DNA from: Absidia repens
Taxonomy: Eukaryota > Mucoromycota > Mucoromycetes > Mucorales > Cunninghamellaceae
Assembly: GCA_002105175.1 (NCBI GenBank)
Contig: MCGE01000002.1
Span: 496,001-560,000 of the forward strand
Reading direction: 5' to 3'
DNA length: 64,000 bases
Positions 11,193-22,511 of this stretch are shown here, one piece after another. Every line of letters begins with the position of its first letter. Within the stretch, counting starts at the first letter, position 1. Both the position numbers and the translations under genes were made by a program. The notes under the pieces are model-generated. The model was not told the origin of the DNA and ran no database searches. It was given only the letters and a program-made list of their open reading frames with translations.

Positions 11193-13556
11193 CTAAAGAT
11201 GTCGGGCAATACGTTCCGTTTCAAAGATAATGGTGCGCCAGAGTTTCATCACAAAGACGAGTGCATCTTCATCTAATGCCATTTCCAATTCTTTTACCAA
11301 ATCCAAAGGAGGTGTTTGTTTTTTGATTGATTCCAAAATAAAGGATGCCAGTTCTTCTTCTTCAACGCCCACTAATTCCACTATCTTCTTGCTAACAAAG
11401 GGACTTAACTTTTCGGCAATCAGGGTATCATTCAGCACATCCCATCGAATGTTCCACGCCCACAAATCGTCTTCTGAGCTAGGAATTGATGCAATAAGTT
11501 CCTTGATCCGCTTGTTCCGTTCTTCTTCCGATACTGGTTCCCCGGTAACCGTGCTATTGTCTATATCTTGTTGTTTCTCCGTTTCACCATCGTTTTCGAT
11601 CCCACTGTAATCTAAAGGAATAAGTACCCGCCGTTTACGTCCTCCGTCTTCGTCGTCATCATCATCACCACCTAGACCCGACGCACGTTTGGCTGGAAGT
11701 TGGCGGCTAATGTTGCTTTTGATTTTGGTAGGTGCAATAGGTTTCATTTGAACGATTACAGATGGTTTAACTTCAGTAGGCTGTTGCACATACGGTGTAG
11801 ATGCGGATACATTGTTGTTGTCATTGTTGTTGGTGTCGTCATTGTTGGTGTCAAGTGGTGGTGAATTTTCGCGCTCGTCATTATGCTCTTCTGATGCCGC
11901 TTGGATCTTTTCCAATTCCAATTGTCGATCTTTTTCATCCCTTTCTTCTTCACGTCTCCGAATAGATGCCCTTGCTTTTCGCCAACGAGATCTATAAACA
12001 CAAGAAGAAAATCGAGTCAAAAAAATAAAAATAAAAAAAAGCTATCACTTTTACGTTAATGTTACTATATATACCTGTCACTATAAAATTCATTCTTATC
12101 ATTCGTCATTTCAATTTCGTCGTCCCATTCGGCCAACCGTTCTGCCCAGTATGCTTTATCTTGTTCCCGCCGCTTTTCGTCAGCCTTTTCCCGATTCAGA
12201 TCGTCTTCATAGTCAATAAGTTGAGTCGCTTCCTGTTGTTCAAATCGTTTTTCTCTCTGTTCCAAAAATTTGATATCAGTCACTGATCATAGATAAATCA
12301 CTCTCCTGTTATATTTTTTTTATCTTACTTGACGGAAGCTATTTTCCATTTCTTTTTGGTGTTTTTCTCGTCGTCGTTGTTCAGCTTCTTCATCATCCTG
12401 CGCCATTCTAATATCGTATTCGTCAATCGAGAGTTGTTCAGTTTGTCCCCTCACAAATTCTTGTCGCTGATGTTGCCGTCTTTGATCCTGTCGTCGTCCT
12501 TCTTCCATCCGACGCGTCTGCTGTAATGAATCCGTATGTGGCGGTGATTGCTGTTGCTGTTGTTGTTTTCGAGTGGCCCGTTCTCGTAAAAACGCCAGAT
12601 CTTGACTAAGTGTATCCAATGAGTTGATTGGTTTATTATTTCCTGTGGCAGGTGATGATGACGATGCGGGGGTGGTGGTGACATCTGCTTGCTTTCCGGA
12701 TGCAATGGATTGCACAATGGAAGTCACTGTTTCCAATGCCTTGGTGTCCTGTTCCTTCTCGTCCGCCTGCAAGAAAAAAAAAATTGCATCATTAATGGAC
12801 CGCACACATTGGCATTGCTAACGCAATATTACTTACCAACTGAGCTGGTTCCTTGGAGCCTTTGTATTGATCCAAATATTGTCGTACTGTGTCATCCGCC
12901 TTAACAATCAATTTCTTTTCCACACCGCTACCATCTTGAGCCTTCAGAATAATGCCTGCATAATTTTCTTCGCCACCAAGGACTCTGAGAGCACGTAGCA
13001 CACTGTCTGGACTATGGTAAGTTGCAAATCCAAAGCCTTTAGGGTTTCCTGCCTGATCCTTGACACGTTTCCATTCGAGCAAAACACCACACGCCTTTTC
13101 ATAAACAGATAACATGAAATAACGAAGAAGAAAAAATTAGTATGCGATATTCTATCCACAGCATAGGAGCATAGACTTTTCTGTTGTATTACCTTCAACA
13201 GTTGATCAATCCAATCATCTTGAACACCGGTCGGTATAGCTCCAACAAATAACGTATTGAGTTTGCTTCTGTCCGATGATATTGGTGATCCACCTGGTGG
13301 TGGAGCTCCTTGTGGAGGCATGTGTGGTTGTGAAGGATATCCGCCTAATGTCATATTCGGGTAATGTGATGGTGGAGGAGGTCGATTGAAATTAGGTCGG
13401 AAGGGTCTAGGGCCACCCCTTGGATTATAACCTATATAATATTGTATCAAAAAAAAAAAAAGGTATATATAATCAATAATGTGAGTCACATAATTTTTAT
13501 ATAAAAAAAGGACAATTCATATTCATACCGTATTGATTTGGTCGGTAAGGATCCAT
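11193..13556 (-). CDS. RBM25/Snu71-type U1 snRNP-associated splicing factor (RRM + PWI)
   Basis: Exons on the minus strand: 13556-13529, 13431-13193, 13094-12837, 12766-12329, 12256-12075, 11991-11193; 647 residues. A Pro/Gly-rich N-terminus (from MDPYRPNQYG) precedes an RRM (RNP2-like NTLFVGAIP, RNP1-like GFGFATYHS). A long charged region rich in Arg/Glu/Gln follows (coiled or RE/RS-like, including a Gln run). The last ~110 residues form a PWI domain: SSEDDLWAWNIRWDVLND, then KKIVELVGVEEEELASFIL. This order (RRM, charged RE region, C-terminal PWI) is that of animal RBM25 and yeast Snu71, which act in U1 snRNP and splice-site choice. All intron joins keep frame. Confidence 0.9.
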
Positions 13557-14037
13557 TTGGTTGAAAAGAATAAAGAAAGAAAAGCACGCAACACGACCCG
13601 CCACTCTGATTTTTTTTTTTTAAAAAAAAAAACAAATGTAAATTCTAATGATCTTATTGGTTAAAAACATGGCTATAACTATCCCCTGCTGGGTTTGAAG
13701 TTATGGCTTCGGCTTTATGTTAATTTTACAAACAACAAAATCATAATGGTATTTGAGCGTTAAATAATGATCTTCTTGCACCGGTTCTTTGCTTCTTGCT
13801 TCATTCTTCTGCACAAACTATTCAATCAATGCTTCCTTCGTGTTCGTACTGTTTTGAATATTTATAGTATAAAAAGGGGGGCAACCTTGTAGTTGACAGA
13901 GTATCAAAAATAATATATATATATTTATCAGAATAAGCTTGTCTTTATTGAGATCAGCCATCTATCTGTCATCAATAATCGAGATTAGAGTGGCGATGTA
14001 GTAAATTAAATAAAATTAAACGATGAAATCAGCTAAA

Positions 14038-14075
<38 letters not shown>

Positions 14076-14207
14076 ACGAAAACTAAACGATGATAATAGA
14101 ATAATGAAAAATTTACTAAATCTAACGTAAAACTTGGGAAAACGAGGAGACAAGATCCGTTTATGCACAGTGGAAAAAAAATAAAGGAACATGAAGGCGT
14201 GCGGGGT
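13557..14207. other. Intergenic, promoter side of the RBM25-like gene
   Basis: AT-rich, with a poly-A/T stretch at 13611-13630 and a (TA)n run at 14041-14070. No gene is seen. Confidence 0.45.
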
Positions 14208-14568
14208 TTAATTTCTATCTAATTTTCTGCGTTTGGCGATTGATGCTTCGAGGGGAGTCATTATTTCAACGCCATCCGATTCACTGGCTGAGGATGGAGC
14301 TGGTGGAGTCTTTGCATCATTCGGGTCATTGCTATGAGAATAATATAATATAAAATATAATACAAAATAACATTGTATAAAATCAATAAACTTTTCCAAT
14401 TTTGATTGTGATGTCACTTACAAGAATTCGAGCTCACGCTCAATATCCTCAAAATGATCACCTTCAATTGTGAATCGATCGTCGACATTGATGCTGCTGT
14501 TTGTTATATTATCAAATAAATGGGACTTGTTATCAAGTATTGTGAAACTTTTGGATGATTTTTTATTT
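14208..14568 (-). CDS. Two 3' exons of an unrecognised gene (5' end not found)
   Basis: Minus-strand exons 14568-14422 and 14331-14208 join across a 90-nt intron with good borders (TTCTT|GTAAGTGAC ... CTCATAG|CAATG) into one open frame. The C-terminus contains FTIEGDHFEDIERELEFF, then NDPNDAK, a Pro/Ser/Ala stretch, and ends MTPLEASIAKRRKLDRN. The acidic patch and basic end look like a small nuclear protein, but I do not recognise the family. The upstream acceptor (TTGAACAG) demands another exon that I cannot place in 14.6-15.3 kb. It may be a real small gene with a distant 5' exon or the remnant of one. Confidence 0.4.
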
Positions 14569-15300
14569 CTGTTCAAATGTATTGTCTTATATTAATCTGA
14601 TTGTATGTGTGCATGTAAAAATAGGACTGCTGAATATAATAGGGATTTGTGTAAAGGGTGATCCGGGGTCTGAATTACGTATTGTATTATAGAATGACCA
14701 CATGTGCATGAACTAAGGTATAGGGATAAGTGTAGGGATAAATATAAATATATACATGAAAAGATATATAATAGATGAATAGATGGATGATAGGCGAATG
14801 TGTTGGTATACAACATTAACCGCATCACTAAAAAAAGGATGATTGATTCACATCAACTAAAAGTAATCAATATTCTCATTTTATTTTCGACTTTCTATTT
14901 TTATTTATTTCACAACAGAATAACCATTAACCCAAGTTACTTTCTACCAAAAAACCCAATAATATATATTGTGTTTTACCACTAGTCCATGCATATATTT
15001 AACTATCATGTGAAATGGCAATTTATATCATTTTATAAAAAGAACAACTGTTAAAAATCAATTACTAAAATTAGAAAAAATTCATGCCTTTAAGTTCCGT
15101 CCATTGAGACCTTCTACTATTGTTAGTCCATCCATGAACGTGTACCATACCAATATAATCATCTACTTCAATATATCGAAGATACCTCTATTAAGATTGA
15201 TAAATCTTTAAAGATATCACAAAATGCAAGATTTCCAATACTCAACTACATAAAATTTAAGTCAAACCGAAAACCAACGCATACAAAAAACACCATTACA
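14569..15300. other. Intergenic, AT-rich
   Basis: No recognisable coding, RNA or mobile-element feature. The 5' exon of the small gene at 14.2-14.6 kb may hide here. Confidence 0.35.
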
Positions 15301-15327
15301 CAGTCTTCGGAGTTTAAAGCGGGTTAA

Positions 15328-15445
15328 AAACTTTTGGGCTCCGCTAGCACTGCCCTCAGGCTCCTTTGGGCAAAAGCGCGGCGTAGCCGCGCCTCTCCCG
15401 GCGCTTTTTTAGCGGATTTCTATGTTTTTTTAGCGGTATGGCGGG
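15328..15445. repeat. GC-rich hairpin patch
   Basis: In an AT-rich setting, about 80 bases are GC-rich. They contain a perfect 7-bp hairpin GCGCGGC-GTA-GCCGCGC at about 15376-15392 and AGCGC/GCGCT words on either side (AAAAGCGC ... GGCGCTTTT). TTTTTTAGCGG words at 15403 and 15427 lead into the TTAGCGGGA repeats downstream. It may be the terminus of a DNA transposon; no transposase is seen. Confidence 0.5.
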
Positions 15446-15566
15446 GTATTTCTGTGTGTGTATGGGGATATTGGATGGGGGGAAAAAAAAAAAAATGGTA
15501 TGAGTAGAAGGAGTATGTGACTAGAAAGCGGATCCAAGCAAACGTGGATGTCCAAGTATGTGTGTG

Positions 15567-15915
15567 GTTGATAGGACTCTTAACAATACCTAAATGAGGA
15601 GTATTGGTATTGAACAATACCATGTTAGCGGGATTAGCAATACCAAAACCTTAGCGGGACGGTACCCCTTATAAGTATTGGTATTGATTAATACCTCTTA
15701 GCGGGATTAGCAATACCAATATCTTAGCGGGACGGTACCACTTATAAGTATTGGTATTGATCGATACCTCTTAGCGGGATTAGCAATACCAATACCTTAG
15801 CGGGACGGTACCACCAATAAAAGTTGGTATTGATCAATACCTCTTAGCGGGATTAGCAATACCAAAACTTTAGCGGAATGGTACCACTAATAACTATTAG
15901 TATTGAGCAATACAT
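15567..15915 (+). repeat. 73-bp minisatellite, left array (4 units)
   Basis: Units start at 15625, 15698, 15771 and 15844, spaced exactly 73 bp. Each unit holds two related half-units, TTAGCGGGATTAGCAATACC and TTAGCGGGACGGTACC, followed by a dyad of the type GGTATTGATTAATACC. A leader block (GACTCTTAACAATACC, AATGAGGAGTATTGG) precedes the array and is repeated before the right array. Confidence 0.88.
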
Positions 15916-16093
15916 GTTGCTGTGACAAACAATAAAAAAAAAAGCGACGTTGTTGATATGTTGTATAAATAATAATGTCTAATTTATTTCGAGTAAAAAA
16001 AAATAAAACAATCTAAAATCTAAAGAGGGGGTTGTTTCAAGTGAGCTACGCGTAGGAGGAATAATAAAGCTATGTAAACGAATGTTCATCATC
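15916..16093. other. Spacer between the minisatellite arrays
   Basis: AT-rich sequence with a poly-A run near 15934 and one GTGAGCTACGCG patch at 16040. No gene is seen. Confidence 0.4.
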
Positions 16094-16340
16094 AGTAGGA
16101 CTCTTAACAATTCCTAAATGAGGAGTATAGGTATTGAAAAATACCATGTTAGCGTGATTAGCAATATTAATTCCTTACCGGGACGGTACCATCAGTAGGT
16201 ATTGGTATTGATCAATACCTCTTAGCGGGATTAGCAATACCAAAACCTTAGCGAGACAATACCGCCAGTAGGTATTGGTATTGATCGGTACCAGGTATTG
16301 AGGACTTTTTCTCAATACCATAATCGGGACGGGACCAAAT
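16094..16340 (+). repeat. 73-bp minisatellite, right array (2 units plus leader)
   Basis: The leader GGACTCTTAACAATTCCTAA at 16097 repeats the one at ~15570 with few changes. Two units follow at 16149 and 16222 (73 bp apart), ending in AATCGGGACGGGACC near 16322. It is a diverged second copy of the 15.57-15.92 kb structure. Confidence 0.82.
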
Positions 16341-16744
16341 TAAGAGCCCTAGTTGTTGGAATAGTCACTGACAAAAACAAGCTACATACAGTATTAAGCA
16401 TCTCGTCCTCCCCAACACAACCATCTGGGATTACAAATTACTCGATACATCCCAAATTTCATCACTCTTGTCATCTTCCTCACAGTAGGCCGATAATTTA
16501 ATCCCCGCCATTATTTTTATTTATTTATTTTATTCTTATTTCTTATGTTGCCTCTTCTTTCTTTTGTTTTATTTTTTTTTTATCATCACCCTAGTCATCA
16601 TGGATTTCTTGTAAGTTGTTTTGTTTTTTGATAATAGCTGGACTAATGTCAATAAAAAAGTACCTTATACTGTATACATTTATCTTTTGTTTTTTGAATA
16701 GGTAGCTGCTATGAACCTTTCCAACTGATGATGTTTGTTTGTCT
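16341..16744. other. Intergenic
   Basis: No coding similarity. T-rich between 16510 and 16580. Confidence 0.35.
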
Positions 16745-17010
16745 CTTTTCTTAATCTCTGTATACATCCCGATAAGCATCTAAATGTAGAACCGTCCCTC
16801 CAAAAAAAAGCATTCTCACTTATCACTTCTGTCTTTTTACTGTATCCTTTAGAGCTGTACATTGCTCTTGTCTTCCTTTTCTTCAATTCTGTTTACATCC
16901 TGGTAAGCCTCTGAATGGCGAACCCCCCCCCCCCAAAAAAAAAAAAAAAAAAGGCATTCTCACTTATCACTTATCTTTCTATCCTTTAGAGCTGCACATT
17001 TCTTTTGTCA
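16745..17010 (+). repeat. Tandem duplication of a ~130-bp unit
   Basis: Two adjacent copies share TCTGT-TACATCC, TAAGC-TCT-AATG, GCATTCTCACTTATCACTT and ATCCTTTAGAGCTG. The first copy has a CCTCCAAAAAAAA junction, which in the second has expanded to a C-run plus an A-run (16925-16952). No gene is involved. Confidence 0.75.
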
Positions 17011-17123
17011 TCTTTTGCGACGAATAACTAGAAGGTAAGAAAACTGGATGGTGAAACATCATTACTTGTCGCTTTTTCAGACACACCAAGTTTTTCATAT
17101 CCTTTTTTCTCGTAGACCAAGGC

Positions 17124-17154
<31 letters not shown>

Positions 17155-17365
17155 TAGATATGACTAGGTTCCCTTGTATAACATTACAAATATTTCCCCA
17201 AGATGTAAGGTAATTGCACGAACAAAGCATTGCCTTCTACAAAACAGTATACTCATACTATTCTCTTATAGCACAACTTCCCCTGCTTCATACTGAATGA
17301 TGTTGCTGCGTACGAGGTGATAATGGCCTATCTTTGCTTCTGTTGGAGGAAGCTCCTTCAGAAGC
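17011..17365. other. Intergenic
   Basis: Contains a T-run/A-run pair at 17124-17154. No gene is seen. Confidence 0.35.
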
Positions 17366-17502
17366 TATTTAGTAGTATGTAGTATGTAGTATGTAGTATG
17401 TAGTATGTAGTATGTAGTATGTAGTATGTAGTATGTAGTATGTAGTATGTAGTATGTAGTATGTAGTATGTAGTATGTAGTATGTGGTATGTAGTATCTC
17501 TT
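17366..17502 (+). repeat. Heptanucleotide microsatellite (TAGTATG)n
   Basis: About 18-19 nearly perfect head-to-tail TAGTATG units; one unit near the 3' end reads TGGTATG. Confidence 0.97.
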
Positions 17503-18276
17503 CTCTACTTTGTAGTATAGTTGGTATTAGTTGTATTTTATTATTAATATTATTACGTTTGAATAAAAAAAGCCCTGTTTATTGACCCAATTATATGAAT
17601 GTATAGAAGCTATAATATTGATGTCAAGAAGTGTGTATTTCAAATGAGTCATCGTATCAGTCCGTATATACCCTTGTATCGTCCAATAAGTGATCATCAT
17701 AGACCTGTAAATACTCATCTATCGTCCAATGGCATTGTCTATTACGAGAAAAATATAGACGACGAATAATCAATATTTTATTAATTATGCTGATTAAATT
17801 ATTGATTAAATTTGATAGATTTGTAAGTTGTTAATCAACTTGATTGAACCCATTTTTATGTCCTGAAATCAATCAATTTTAATCAATTTAATCAATGTTT
17901 TTTACGCTGTGAGGAAAAGGAGTACTTGGCTCATATAGCAGTACACCACGTATCATTCATGTTACGTAGATATAACGATGACCGATCAATTTGAGTCCAC
18001 CCAAAAAAATAAGGCTGTGAGAAAAGGACGGTTTTTTATTCAAATTCAAATTCATACCCTCATAAACAAAAAAATACAGTCAGTCATTCTTGTCCAAAAA
18101 AAAAAAAAAAAACAAAGTTGCTACAAGTGATAAAGGAGCTATGTACTACTTACTAGTCAGGGGTCACAAACTAACAAAAAGGGGAAAATACCAGTATACT
18201 AACTAAAGAAGAGCCCTGATTGGCTGAAATAAACAATTGGTCTCAAATATATGTTTTCAATTTCTCATTCATAAGA
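17503..18276. other. Intergenic, AATCAAT-rich
   Basis: Between 17767 and 17900 the words AATCAAT, ATTGATTA and TTAATCAA recur, making an AT-rich low-complexity patch. A poly-A run lies at 18094-18112. No coding gene; the right end is the upstream flank of a tRNA. Confidence 0.45.
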
Positions 18277-18349
18277 GCCTTGCTAGCTCAGTTGGTAGAG
18301 CGTGGGACTTTTAATCCTAAGGTCCAGGGTTCGAGCCCCTGGTGAGGCG
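18277..18349 (+). tRNA. tRNA-Lys (anticodon UUU)
   Basis: A complete 73-base cloverleaf without intron. The acceptor stem GCCTTGC pairs with GTGAGGC (one G-T and one T-G pair). The D-arm is GCTC-AGTTGGTA-GAGC; the anticodon stem TGGGA/TCCTA encloses the loop CTTTTAA, giving anticodon TTT. The T-arm is CAGGG-TTCGAGC-CCCTG. A and B box promoter motifs are intact. A T-rich run starting at 18350 is a pol III terminator. No CCA is encoded, as expected for a nuclear tRNA. Confidence 0.97.
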
Positions 18350-18361
18350 TTTCTTTTTTTA
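18350..18361 (+). terminator. Pol III terminator of tRNA-Lys
   Basis: TTTCTTTTTTT immediately follows the discriminator base of the tRNA. Confidence 0.8.
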
Positions 18362-19056
18362 ATTTTGCTGTTGCGGACTTTCGAAAAACTTACCCATATT
18401 TGGTATTTTATTTTGTTATTATCATGATGGCATTGTGAATTAAAAAAAGGATGCAAGATATAGTCCCATTTTGTGTTGCTGTTTTTTTTTTAGCTTTGGT
18501 TAATTATGTGGACGAAAGTTTGATAACATATAGTTTATTCAGCAGTATCTGGTTTCACATATTTTGCTTAACGTGGTGATACTATTGCATGATAGACAGT
18601 AGTTTTATACATATGATATTTGTATCATACAGTCTATACACAGTAATATAGATCACACTTTCTCTCTACTCTTGGCATTTTCCCACTATTTTCAGTTCTA
18701 GTTTCTTGGCATGCTTTGTTCAATTAAGTATTAAAAAATCACTTGACATATACTAGGCACAAGACATACCGATTGCTTTTTTCAAACGCAATAATACTCA
18801 GATACAACACGTTCCTCCCCTTTGTCATTTCAAACGTGATTAGGATATCTATTTTCTTATTTTCAGTCATTTAAAATCAATATTGCATTGAGTTTCCCTC
18901 GCATTTGTAAACACATATCATGAGTGACTGTAATAAATAGGAATCGTTTATTGAGATAAATAAATAATAAATAAGAGGATATATATAAATATAATCAATC
19001 TAAATGGGAAGGGAAAAGGGTGGGAGAGAAGAGGGAAAGTGTAGTTCATCCGAAAC
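18362..19056. other. Intergenic
   Basis: AT-rich. No gene recognised. The right end is the 3' flank of the Atg27 gene. Confidence 0.4.
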
Positions 19057-20654
19057 CTAAACAGACACATATCCACTTCCACCACTTCGACGAGAAGTGA
19101 CAGTTTCCATTAAATGAGAAATAAGGTCCTTGATCAAGTAGGGCAAATCCAACCAGAAATCTGATACCAGGAAAGAAAGTAATAATAGCAATGAGAAAGT
19201 GATACATACCGCAACGTCTTGTTTTCATATACATGGTACATCAAAAAATAAATTAACTTACCTCGATGGGGAATGAGATCAAGACCACGAGCGTTAAACA
19301 CTTTGAAGTTATAAATGGCACCACCAATGAAGTAGACACCCAATGCTATACCCAAACTACATGCATACGTTCATGAATCATCATATCAATAACCCTTCCA
19401 GCGTAGATATATATCACACTTCCTTTTTTTCAGAGTGCAATACTTACATTGTAAAAAACCAACCAATAGCCGATTTGCCACCTTCGTCTGGCTTGTGAGT
19501 ATTATCCCCACCATCATTGGGAGGTTGCTGAGGGGGAGGATTTTCACCGACCTTAGTTCTATAATATTTTTTACAGTATGACAAGTTAGTAGAGTAAAAA
19601 TAATAATAATCAAAGTCATCATTACTTACGCGCAAGCAAAGGCAACTTTCCAATGGAGTTTAGTAATATAGCCATCGTCAGAAACAAGGTTGGGGCCGTT
19701 TGGATTATCCTAAGTAAAGCCAGAAAAGAAAAGTTGAATTCATTAGATACTCTAGTACGGTATCGAATCTTGATCTTTTCAACCACTTACGCGAGATTCA
19801 CTATGACCACATTCCAAAGTGATTTCAACCGTTTGGGTTTTGTCCAGCACCTTACCACCATGTAATGTCAACGTAAACTTGCTACCCTCTATATTATACA
19901 AAATCCAAAAGTCAAAAAACCGTCAAGCCTTGTATATTTCTTCCCTATCCTTTTCTATCTAATGTATTCATACCAGTTGACAGATCTTGATTATCCGAGG
20001 CAATCTTGAATTCAGGATTGAGTTTCGAACTACGACCAAAAAACAAAAACAAAACAAAATGAAAAAAATCAACAGATCAGTCATTAAGGGAATCATAACA
20101 CTGGCGCACAGACGCCAGCAATTTCTCTCCCATTCTAACACTTACTTTTCATAATCACCAGCCAATTCCTCGACTTCATCCAAATTTTCAGTATCACCTT
20201 TTTTGTGGAAGAGACGGAGACAGGCATACTATGATACCAATAAAAGTAATAAAATAAGCCAGTGTCACTTGTAAATAGTTGAATAGATATAGACTCCACT
20301 TACAGTATTGTCCTTGCAAAAATAGTCATCAACACCACCTGAAGGCTTGGTTAAAGGATTGCAGATATTCACATAGGTCCGAGTGATTTTAGCGGCTGGT
20401 TTTGTGTCTGTTACGATTTCCATCATAAAATCCCTGTGTTCGGGTTTTGATAAAAAAAGAAAACAAGAAAAGATGAGTAAATAAATGCGGATGATAAAGA
20501 TGTGTAGTGGTAATTACTTATTCATAGGAGAGAGATCAAGTTGATAGTCACCATCTTGTTTAGGTTTGAATCCTTGATTGCAGTAATTCTGCGTCGCCAC
20601 CACCAAAGTCGTGACATAGGATAAAATAAGTAAAATAGCCAAAGAAGTTTTCAT
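19057..20654 (-). CDS. ATG27: Autophagy-related protein Atg27 (type I membrane, MRH-fold)
   Basis: Nine minus-strand exons: 20654-20518, 20433-20304, 20228-20146, 20029-19974, 19888-19791, 19709-19630, 19558-19448, 19356-19262, 19160-19057; 297 residues. A signal peptide starts MKTSLAILLILSYVTTLVVA. The luminal part has paired cysteines (NYCNQGF, VNICNPL, DYFCKDN, YACLRLF, LECGHSE, VAFACAT) typical of the mannose-6-phosphate-receptor-like fold. A Pro/Gly linker leads to one membrane span (IGWFFT...LGIALGVYFIGG), then the conserved cytosolic segment RGLDLIPHRDFWLDLPYLI. The protein ends YVSV, a tyrosine sorting signal comparable to the C-terminal YSAV of yeast Atg27. Atg27 traffics between Golgi, endosome and vacuole and aids Atg9 vesicle supply. 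The next gene upstream is only 193 bp away on the same strand. Confidence 0.92.
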
Positions 20655-20847
20655 AATCCAAAAAGAGTCCTGACTGTGTATCTTTTTATTGTATAAAAAA
20701 AGTGAATCAAAAAGGGAGAATAAATAATAAATAAATAAAGTATGGAATAACAAAAGAGAGAGGAAAAAAAAAAAAAAAAAAGCCAAGCATCCACCAAAAA
20801 GATGAACGTGATTCAATGTCCGCCGAAATTCAAGTAACCAGCAAAAA

Positions 20848-22511
20848 TTACAGCGTAATGGATCCATTGAGATTTCTAATTGAATTCAAAATATATACAC
20901 AAGGTTTAATAATGGTGATAGATAAAATAAAATAAAAATCAATAACAATTTGCTTACCTTGGTTTGATACAATGAAGGAAAGAGAACAAGGTGGCTAATA
21001 GTAGGCAAAGCCCTCCGACAGCTAAGTATGTCAAGCCAAGGTAAAAATTCCTTCCACCCAGAGGAGAAGAAGTAGTAAGGACTAGATATTTTTTACCACC
21101 ATATCCTAGCGTATCAAAATCTATATTGCATAGAAAAAAAAAAAAAAAAAAACGGTCATCAAAGAGTGATTCCACCTCCATCCCAAACTAAAATCCTGTT
21201 GGTTTTTCTTCGGGCAAGGTAGGGCCATAACTTACTCAGATCAATAGTCACCCTATATCTTCCAGCTGATAAATCTTGGTTCTCATTTCTACCCCATATT
21301 TTACGGAAGTCAGGGAGTGCAGCAACAGACATCCACACCTTGAGTCGTTCCATAGATTTTCCTAAATCGGGCGGGGGATATTGAGCAGTGTATTGACCTT
21401 GTGGGAAGCGCACAGCCCAGTTAGGTGGAGGAATGATTTGATTGATTTGATATCCAGTGGAACCATATTTATGATATTCTGTAGGCCATACTAATCCATT
21501 TTTGTACCAAACGTACCGCTGCTGCTGTTGTTGTTGCATTTGACCATCACCGGACGTTGATATCAGTGTCAGATCGGATATGCTATCTGTAAAAGTATAT
21601 AGAACAAAGAAACAAGAGAGAGAGAGAGAGAAGAGGGAGGGGGACATTAATATCATCTTCATACATTCACATGGTCAACGGAGGAGGAAGAGGAGAAGTT
21701 TCATCTTACCATTAAACATAGAATTGGCAATCAGTCCACAGGGAAATACGATTTTGGTATTATCGCTATTGGTTGTAATAGGCTGGCAATTTGAATCGGC
21801 TGAACCAGCATCGACGGGTGTTCCCAAAAGCTGTCCTGGATCCACGTTCTTAGCATATTGTCGATGGTTTTGATAAAACTGTGTCATGCGATAGTACATA
21901 AAAACTGGCGCTTTCATTGTGCTTGGTACCGTAAAGTCCAATGTACATTGCTTGATTGTGATGTTGTTGGGGTTATGGTACGTCGGGTCGTCATTGTTCG
22001 TTTGAAATGTTGTGGTGTTGATGTAGTGGAATACCGGTGGTTGTGTTGGGTCGACAAGCGGTGAGTTTGTACGGCTGACATCATATTTGGGTGAGGAGTC
22101 AAAGCGGTAATCGTACATGCTTGGTGCAAGATAGATAGGATGATCGTAGTGCTGACAAGTAGAATAGTCGATCATGAGTTCGTGTGTCTATATGATATCA
22201 AAAAGTATGGTTCAGAATATTGCCATTCATCTAGTGGAGGGAAGTATTTACCTTCCCACTATTCCAATAAAGTAAACCGCCTGCTATCATAAATAGTATT
22301 CCAATGATAAAGAGGGTAGGTATTACCACTGTTGGCCGGAGATGGGGCTGCCAAGCTCTTAGGCGTTGTTGACGGAAGGCACCGTCTATTTTAAAGGAAT
22401 GAAAAACAAAAGGTGAGCAGGATAGTCAAGTGGCGAAGAAAATATTATTTAGTATTTTAAAACATGTATACCTTTTGGTTTCCGATTCCTTATTGAGGCA
22501 CCCTTTTCCAT
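20848..22511 (-). CDS. CDC50/Lem3-family P4-ATPase (lipid flippase) beta subunit
   Basis: Minus-strand exons: 22511-22472, 22385-22252, 22187-21710, 21586-21236, 21120-20958, 20875-20848; 397 residues. After MEKGASIRNRKPKG come the family's DGAFRQQRLRAWQPHLRP and a first membrane span (VVIPTLFIIGILFMIAGG). The large extracytosolic loop contains DYSTC, QCTLDFTVP, APVFMYYRMTQFYQNHRQY, FPCGLIANSMFN, WAVRFP and WMSVAALPDFRKIWGR, all recognisable CDC50 motifs, with a Gln run inserted. A second span (YLGLTYLAVGGLCLLLATLF) precedes a short tail. CDC50 proteins escort and activate P4-ATPases that flip phospholipids at Golgi and plasma membrane. The 28-nt last exon (ending NLNGSITL) is the weakest part of the model. 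Confidence 0.92.

Noticed and set aside
17366..17502. Telomeric repeat
   Set aside because: The unit TAGTATG is not of the TTAGGG type, and the array is internal with genes on both sides.
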